Notes under the pieces: generated by a model
Database searches by the model: none
What the model was told of the DNA's origin: nothing
The model's input: only the letters and a program-made list of their open reading frames with translations
Assembly: GCA_963798275.1 (NCBI GenBank)
Contig: CAWCTB010000039.1
Location: 124,001-188,000, forward strand
Source of the DNA: CAWCTB01 sp963798275
GTDB lineage: Bacteria > Acidobacteriota > Terriglobia > Terriglobales > Acidobacteriaceae
Length of the DNA stretch: 64,000 nucleotides
Reading direction: 5' to 3'
In this document: in pieces, positions 58,173 through 64,000 of the stretch
Position numbering within the stretch: the first letter of the stretch is position 1
Layout of the letters: each line of letters begins with the position of its first letter
Program-made: the position numbers and the translations under genes

Positions 58173-59012
58173 CTACTGGTTGGCGCCTTCAGGTGTGACA
58201 ATGCCGGAGGGACCGGCTTTTTCGGCCTTGGCTTTCTTGGTGGCCATGGTCTTGTCAACCCAGTCGTCAGCGCTCTTCAAATCCGCCTTACGGGCATCGG
58301 GGTCGTCACACTCCAGGTCGGCGCGTTCGCGGTACATCAGGTTCATGTACGCCATCGCGTCGTCGTAATCCGGACGGAGCGTGCACCGCCTTCTGCAGGT
58401 TCTGAATTCCGTCTTCGACCTTGGGCTCGTTCTTGTCCTTGATCGCCTTCAGCAGTTCGGCACAGGTCTTCTTGTCCTTCGAGGAATCGTCGGTGGGCTT
58501 CAGGCCGAGCTTGGCACGGGCGTCCATGCGCGGCTGGTAGGTCTCCATCCAGTCGATAACCCCGAGCGAGTAATACGTCTCGGGATCGTTGGGATCCAGG
58601 TCAGCGACCTTCTGGTAGTACTCCCGGGCCTGGTCCATTTTCTTCATGTTGTAGTAGAGCGAAGCAATGCCCTTCAGGCTGTGGACTTGCTGCTCTTTGG
58701 GAGGATTGGCGGCCAAAACCTTCTTGAACTCTTCAATGGCCTGCTCCGCATAGCGATTGTTGTCTGGCGAATCAGCTCCAGGGATGTATTGCTGAGCGTA
58801 TGCGGTGGCCAAATAAAGCGCGCATTGATAAGGCTGGGGTCCAGATCGACTGCGTTCTTGAAGTGCTCGATCGCCTCTTCGAAGCGTGCATTCTTGTAGG
58901 ACTGAACACCCTTATTGAGCTGGTCGCGCGCTCTCAGCTTGTTGCAACCCACCGTTGAGAACAACACGAGCAGCACCGTAAGTACCGTCAGTACCCGTCC
59001 GGTCTTGTTCAT
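58173..59012 (-). CDS. TPR-repeat lipoprotein (breaks near 58815 and 58375)
   Basis: ATG 59012 gives MNKTGRVL, a lipoprotein signal ending LFSTVGC, then tetratricopeptide units: QLNKGVQSYKNARFEEAIEHFKNAVDLDP, AEQAIEEFKKVLAANP, KMDQAREYYQKVADLDPNDPETYYSLGVIDW. A helical tail ends TPEGANQ. Two one-base breaks split it into three frames. About 280 residues. As the last gene of the exb operon it may scaffold the energised complex at the inner face of the outer membrane; this is inference. Confidence 0.82.
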
Positions 59013-59136
59013 GTCTGGTATCACTCTCCGTTGCGATAGTTCGGGTTCCAAGGGGACGGCGGGACTACCGTTGTACGGCGTCCCGCCCGCCCGAGAGGAG
59101 GAGTGCTTCCCGAATCAGTTCGGTTGTACTGCCCGG

Positions 59137-59576
59137 CTAACCGCCGGCCTCGATCTTGGCAGTGATCAGTCCCACTTTGTCGACACCCGCCGAGTGGGCG
59201 ATGTCGATCACCTGGGCCACATCGTTAAAGGTCAGGTCGGGGTCGGCCTTGACGAACATCACCTTCTCGGCGCGAGTCTTGAAGATGTCGTTGAGACGGC
59301 CTTCAAGGTTCTCCCAGGTGACGTCGTCCTGGTTGATCTTTAGCGCCGGCTTGTCGCCGGCACCCTTTCAGCAGCTGGACGACAATGGTGCGATCATTGC
59401 TCTCCGGCTGCTTCTGCTGGTCTTTCGGCGGCTGCGGCACCAGCGCGTCCAAGCCCTTCGGGTGTCAGTGGCGTGATGACCATGAAGATGATCAGCAGCA
59501 CCAGCAACACGTCAATCATCGGCGTTACGTTGATGTCGGCTATAGAACCGCCGCCACCTCCCGATACCATTCCCAT
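59137..59576 (-). CDS. exbD: ExbD/TolR-family transport protein, second copy (breaks near 59445 and 59365)
   Basis: ATG 59576, with AGGAG upstream, starts MGMVSGGGGGSIADINVTPMIDVLLVLLIIFMVITP, the conserved ExbD transmembrane segment with its proton-path Asp. Later frames supply QPPKDQQKQPESNDRTIVVQLL and then LKINQDDVTWENLEGRLNDIF and FVKADPDLTFNDVAQVIDIAHSAGVDKVGLITAKIEAGG to TAG at 59137-59139. About 145 residues, the normal size. Nine bases after the other exbD. Confidence 0.88.
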
Positions 59577-59585
59577 TGCAAACTC

Positions 59586-60063
59586 CTATTGCGAGCCCCC
59601 GCCAGCACCCGTGACTGGCGGAGGTGTCTGGGCGGCGGCTCCTGTCTTCTTCTGTTCGGTCAACAAACCCACATCGTCGACGCCGGCCGAGCGTACGTTG
59701 TCCACCACTTCCACAACGCTGCCGTAGCGGGCACGTGCGTCCGACTTGATGAAGACCCGCTTGTCAACCCGGTTGGCCAGGCGGTCCTTCACCTTCTGGG
59801 TCAGCGAATCGGCCTGGATCACGTCGGTGCCGAAGTAGATTTTGCCGTCGCGCATAATGGACACGAGCAGCGCATCTTCTTTGTCGGCATCCGGCATGGT
59901 GCACGGGATTGTTGACCTTGGCCATGTCGACGCTGACGCCCTTCTGCAACATGGGCGTGATCACCATGAAGATGATCAGCAACACCAGCATCACGTCCAC
60001 CATGGGCGTGACGTTGATGTTCGAGTTCACCTTCGCTCCTTCGTTGCGTTTCGCTAATGCCAT
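59586..60063 (-). CDS. exbD: ExbD/TolR-family transport protein, first copy (break near 59900)
   Basis: ATG 60063 (GGAGG nine bases upstream) gives MALAKRNEGAKVNSNINVTPMVDVMLVLLIIFMVITP. After VSVDMAKVNNP the frame shifts and continues DADKEDALLVSIMRDGKIYFG and DARARYGSVVEVVDNVRSAGVDDVGLLTEQ. About 158 residues. Two non-identical ExbDs beside one ExbB are common in Acidobacteriota and Myxococcota operons and may form a heteromer. Confidence 0.9.
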
Positions 60064-60103
60064 CGAGTTCAACCTCCTGCGTCAGCCAGAACCAAGTTAG
60101 CGT

Positions 60104-60856
60104 CTACCGGCGGACGCTGCGACGCTTCAGGAAGTAGTCGATCAGCTCGCTGGAGCTGTTGTCCATTTCCACGTCGAAGGCTTCCACCTTGCCGGTGAAG
60201 TAGTTGAACATCATGACGGCCGGAATGGCCACGAACAGTCCGAGAGCGGTGGTCACCAGGGCTTCCGAAATACCGCCCGCGACCGCGCCCAGACCGGTAG
60301 CTTTCTGGGTCGAAATCTCACGGAAGGCGTTCAGAATGCCGACCACGGTACCGAACAGTCCGACGAAGGGAGCGGTCGAGCCGATGGTCGCCAGGCCGCC
60401 CAGGCCGCGCTTCAGTTCGGCGTGGACGATGGCTTCGGCACGCTCCAGGGCGCGCTTGGAAGCTTCGATCTGTTCGCCGGGGATGTCGTTGGATTCGCCG
60501 TGCGCCTTGAATTCCTGCAGGCCGGCGGTCACGACTTTCGCCAGGTGGCTCTTCTTGTTGCGCTCGGCAACTTTGATGGCTTCGTCGATTTTGCCTTCAC
60601 GCAGCGCGCCGGCAACGGCGGGAGCGAAGGCTCGCGACTGTTTGCGCGCGGCGCTGAACGCCATGGCGCGATCGATCATCACGCCGATAGACCAGCCGGA
60701 CATGATGAATAGAATGACGACCACGATCTTGGCCAGCACACCCATCTGTTTCCAGAGGGAGACGGGATCCCAGCCGATGGCCGCTTCCTGGAACATCCAG
60801 GCGGCAACCAACGGGACATGGCTCATCGCGTAGGTTGCAAGGTTTGCTAGAAGCAT
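60104..60856 (-). CDS. exbB: MotA/TolQ/ExbB-family proton channel protein
   Basis: 250 residues, intact. Three transmembrane helices (about 40-62, 150-178 and 192-215) have the family core GGLATIGSTAPFVGLFGTVVGILNAF and SEALVTTALGLFVAIPAV. Cytoplasmic helices lie between the first two. With ExbD it converts proton-motive force to movement of TonB. GAGGAGGA lies upstream of the ATG. Confidence 0.93.
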   Translation of the reverse strand: MLLANLATYAMSHVPLVAAWMFQEAAIGWDPVSLWKQMGVLAKIVVVILFIMSGWSIGVMIDRAMAFSAARKQSRAFAPAVAGALREGKIDEAIKVAERNKKSHLAKVVTAGLQEFKAHGESNDIPGEQIEASKRALERAEAIVHAELKRGLGGLATIGSTAPFVGLFGTVVGILNAFREISTQKATGLGAVAGGISEALVTTALGLFVAIPAVMMFNYFTGKVEAFDVEMDNSSSELIDYFLKRRSVRR

Positions 60857-61064
60857 GAGTCGAATTATCCTCCTCGGAACTCTCGTTACAGCAGAACGGC
60901 TTCTTTACTGCTACTGCGGGTTGCTTCGGATTATCAGGCCACCGGGTTCTGCAGCCTCTTTCATTCTTTCCAACAAAAAACTGAAAGCCCTGGATCTGGA
61001 CCCACGCTCGCGCTGCGGCCGCCAGCGAGCTTCGGATGCGCAGAAAGACTCAGAGCAGATAACT

Positions 61065-61813
61065 TTATCCGCCCGCCAGGGTAAAGTTGACGTTGATGGT
61101 GGTCTCTACTTCGACGGGCTCACCATTCAGATAATACGGCTTGTACTTCCACTGCTTGACCGCTTCAATGGCGGCGGGAGCCAGCATCGGATGGCCGCTG
61201 ACCACCTGTCAAATTCTCGATCTGAACCATCCTTGCCGATTACAGCCTGCAGGACAACCACTCCCTGAATACGGGCCTGCCGGGCCAGCGGCGGGTAGGT
61301 TGGCTTGACCTGCTGGATCAGCAACCCCTGCGAAACGCCTTGCGATACGCGAATCTTCTGCGGCGTGGCGACCTTGGGCACCACTGCCGGAGCGGAGTTA
61401 AGCACGCTGCCCAGCACACCGCCAATCGCACCACCCGGGACACCTCCGGGTACGCCTCCGACAACTCCGGCCACGCCGGCTGACGGCGGTGGCTCGTCCT
61501 CTTTAATCATCTGCGATCTTTTTTGGGGATGGTGGTGGGAGTGCGCAGTTCGTCCGTTGTCCAGATCGCTCTGCATCTTCTTCACGATCTTGATTTCAGG
61601 AGTGGCCGCCGGAGGGGGTGGCGGGGGTGGCGGCGGGGGTGGAGCAACCAGGAACGTCATCAGTTGCTGCTTGGGTAGCGCTTCGGTGAACACCAGAGGC
61701 AGTAATACGAGGACGCCAATTAGCAGGATCTGGAGGATAAAAGAGACCATGGTGGTCGCGCCCCGTTTGGTCTTCAGCTTTCCTCCCGATTCCATAAGGC
61801 TGTCTTCAAACAT
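61065..61813 (-). CDS. tonB: TonB energy-transducing protein (frame break near 61207)
   Basis: ATG 61813 starts a short cytoplasmic piece, then a transmembrane helix (FILQILLIGVLVLLPLVF), a run of eleven prolines, a Gly/Val-rich spacer (VGGVPGGVPGGAIGG) and the C-terminal TonB fold (QQVKPTYPPLARQARIQGVVVLQAVIGKDG). After the break it continues VSGHPMLAPAAIEAVKQWKYKPYYLNGEPVEVETTINVNFTLAGG to the stop. About 248 residues. It is first gene of tonB-exbB-exbD-exbD-TPR. Confidence 0.9.
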
Positions 61814-62011
61814 GGCCTGTTCTCCGTCAAACTCGTCTTGGATTACTTAGACACCGAATTTCTAGCTTTTGCTCCCGAAAACGAATGCTGTCGCCGGTAA
61901 AGTTATGATGCTGCCGGCAATCTCGGCAGGTTCCGTCTGTTGCCTCCGGACGGCAGCTACAAATACCCGGCTTACCGAACCGTTGCCAAGTCTACTCCGT
62001 TTTTTCCATCG

Positions 62012-63236
62012 CTACACCTTAACTTTTACTTTTGCTCGCGAGAGGCACTCACTGCCGGCACCACGGACCGGCCCGTCTTCGCTGGCCCGCCATTCCTGGT
62101 AAGCGACCAGCATGGGAGCGGCCACCGCGATCGAAGAATACGTGCCGATCAGGATACCGATCACCAGCGCCAGCGAAAAGCCGCGGAGCACCTCGCCGCC
62201 AAACAGGTACAACGAGAGCACCGTCAGGAAGGTCAGGCCGGATGTGAGAATGGTCCGACTCAACGTCTGGTTGATGCTCTTGTTGACAATGTCGGCGAAC
62301 GGCTCGCGCCGGAGCAGCTTAATATTCTCGCGAATTCTATCAAAGACCACAATCGTGTCGTTCATCGAATAACCGATGAGCGTCAGAATGGCCGCAATCA
62401 CGGTCAGACTGATGTCCTTGTTGAGCAGCGAGAAAAGCCCCCAAGGTGATGATCGTGTCGTGGAAGCAGGCCACCACCGCCCCGACGCCGTAGATCAGCT
62501 CGAAGCGGAACCACAGGTATACCAGCATTCCGGCCAACGAGTATAGCGTCGCCATCAGTGCCTGGTGACGTAATTGCGAACCAACCTGCGGACCCACGAT
62601 TTCGACGTTGCGGACGGCGAAGTTGGAGACATAGAAGTCCTGCTGCAAGGCGCTCAGCACTTCTGCGGGAACCACGCCGCGCAACTCGTCGAGGGAAGAT
62701 AACACACCGCCCCGCTCGTTATTGCGGAAGTCCTCGATCTGCTTGGCCAGCGCCTGATAGCGCTGCGGTGCGTCCGAGCCCAGGTGCAGCGGGTCCTTCT
62801 GCAGCAGGTACTGCGACAGAGAGGAAGGACCGGTGTTGTTCAAGTCCTGCTTACCGGCATTCTGGGCGTTGTCGGCCTCAAGCGCCTTGATGATGGTGTT
62901 CTTACCCTGATCAAGCGCCGATTCGTTGGTTTGGCGCTGCTCCAGCGCCACCAGCACCTCATGATTGGCCGGCGCTCCGTAGCTCTGGATTCGCGGGTCC
63001 TTCAGCCCCGCCTGGTCCATGGCGCGACGGATGTGATCGAGATCGGGCGTTGCAGCAAACTTTACGTAAACCAGAGTGCCGCCCTTGAAGTCCACCCCGA
63101 AGGGCAGGGGCGAACCGGTCTTGGCCCAGCGCACGCCCATGGAAGTCAAGCCGGCGACGCTGAAGATTAGCGAGAAGGCGAGGAAATACCACTTCTTGCC
63201 CAGGAAGTCGATGTTGCTGTTGCGAAATAACTCCAC
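62012..63236 (-). CDS. secF: Protein translocase subunit SecF (frame break near 62435)
   Basis: ATG 63236 gives MELFRNSNIDFLGKKWYFL, the first helix, and GVDFKGGTLVYVKF, the SecF signature. A longer than usual periplasmic domain (about 60-225) follows, then FELIYGVGAVVACFHDTIITLG. After the break comes TLIGYSMNDTIVVFDRIRENIK and INQTLSRTILTSG, then the last helices. About 408 residues. SecF with SecD draws preproteins across the membrane using the proton gradient. It lies 10 bases after secD. Confidence 0.92.
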
Positions 63237-63246
63237 CGAAAGCCCC

Positions 63247-64000
63247 TTAAATACTCAACGCCTGGCCACGCTGGTGGCGGTTGAGGATGCTGTCGAAAAT
63301 GACGCGCGACACGAAGACCGAAGTGAACAGGTTGGCCAGCAGACCAAAGCTCAGGGTCACGGCGAATCCGCGCACCGGGCCGGTCCCGAACAGGAACAGG
63401 ATGATGGCCGAGACAATCGTGGTGACGTGGGTATCGACGATCGTGACCCAGGCATGAGCAAATCCCTGCTCCACCGCTGACGGCGGCGTCTTGCCATGCC
63501 GCAGCTCTTCGCGGATGCGCTCGAAGATCAGCACGTTCGAGTCGACGCCCATGCCGATTGTCAGGATGACACCTGCTATTCCCGGCAGGGTCAGCGTCGC
63601 GCTGCTGAATCCTAGAAATCCCAGCAGGATCACCAGGTTCAGGATCAATCCCAGGTCGGCGTTGATGCCGGCCGCGTGGTAGTAGAACAGCATGAAGACC
63701 ATGACCGCGACCATGCCGACAATTGCCGCGCGCACACCCGCGCGGATCGAATCAGCGCCCAAGCGACGGACCTACCGTGCGCTCTTCCAGGTACTTGATG
63801 CTGGCGGGCAGGGCACCGGAACGCAGAGTCAGCGACAGGTCGCGCGTTTCTTGCTCGGTGAACGAACCGCTGATGCGTCCCTGATCGTGAATCTGCTCCT
63901 GGATGTTGGCGACCTCCATCACCTTGTTGTCGAGCACTACGGCCAGCTTCTCGCCGACGTGGGCTCCGGTGAAGGCCGCAAAACGGCGACCGCCTTCGCC
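63247..64000 (-). CDS. secD: Protein translocase subunit SecD, 3' part (break near 63760)
   Basis: The gene enters from the right edge: AAFTGAHVGEKLAVVLDNKVMEVANIQEQIHDQGRISG and LRSGALPASIKYLEERTVGPSLG. A one-base break follows, then ADSIRAGVRAAIVGMVAVMVFMLFYY, the first helix after the periplasmic domain, and LTLPGIAGVILTIGMGVDSNVLIFERIREEL, the core motif. It ends with HQRGQALSI. The N-terminal part lies outside the window. Confidence 0.93.

Overview
The window looks like a chromosomal piece of an Acidobacteriota genome (Koribacter/Terriglobus-like). The evidence is the gene content (reaction-centre-type di-heme cytochrome, secreted S9 peptidase and amidohydrolase, LptD, SecDF and ExbBD of a diderm envelope) and the many intergenic palindromes of the form GGCACGGCTGAAGCCGTGCC followed by CTTTCAAAAC. 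This assignment is inference; no rRNA or tRNA gene was seen. The sequence carries about 32 apparent single-base frame breaks in 21 genes, all beyond 11 kb and mostly in housekeeping genes. Each such gene is listed as one locus with the approximate break positions. They read mainly as consensus errors, not gene decay.

Region by region. 1-4 kb: 5' end of a malate synthase, a DNA-alkylation repair methyltransferase, a LysR regulator divergent from an uncatalogued 59-residue ORF, and an Fpg glycosylase. 4.3-8.8 kb: a membrane protein, a haloperoxidase-like hydrolase, an SDR, and a compact arsenic operon arsR-arsC-acr3. 8.96-10.06 kb: an IS630-family element with a -1 slippery site, sitting inside dispersed repeats. 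10.3-22.4 kb: the aspartate-family/methionine block (hom, lysC, metX, metY) interleaved with cytochromes, a ZIP transporter, ychF and SDRs. metY is preceded by a leader ORF rich in Cys and Met codons plus mutually exclusive antiterminator and terminator stems, the most interesting signal in the window. 23-29.6 kb: a small cytochrome c, Amt, LemA/TPM, a nucleotidyltransferase, a phosphoesterase and hypBA. 29.7-33.2 kb: heat-shock genes clpB and hsp20, with a clean sigma70-type promoter and a perfect 9-bp inverted repeat over the hsp20 start site.

33.3-46.4 kb: an rRNA-methyltransferase-like protein, a coiled-coil zinc-ribbon protein, LprI-like, S9 peptidase, amidohydrolase, amino-acid permease, adenosine deaminase, an Asp/Glu racemase homologue lacking one catalytic Cys, two periplasmic folding lipoproteins, and LarE. 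46.4-58 kb: LptD, RDD protein, a large APC permease with a soluble tail, GltX, a trans-sulfuration enzyme, and biotin carboxylase plus carrier. 58.1-61.8 kb: a tonB-exbB-exbD-exbD-TPR lipoprotein operon closed by a terminator. 62-64 kb: secF and the 3' part of secD.

Working together: LysC and Hom supply homoserine, MetX acetylates it, and MetY sulfhydrylates it to homocysteine, with the leader suggesting sulfur-amino-acid attenuation. HypAB and LarE both serve nickel enzymes, but no hydrogenase or LarA is visible here.
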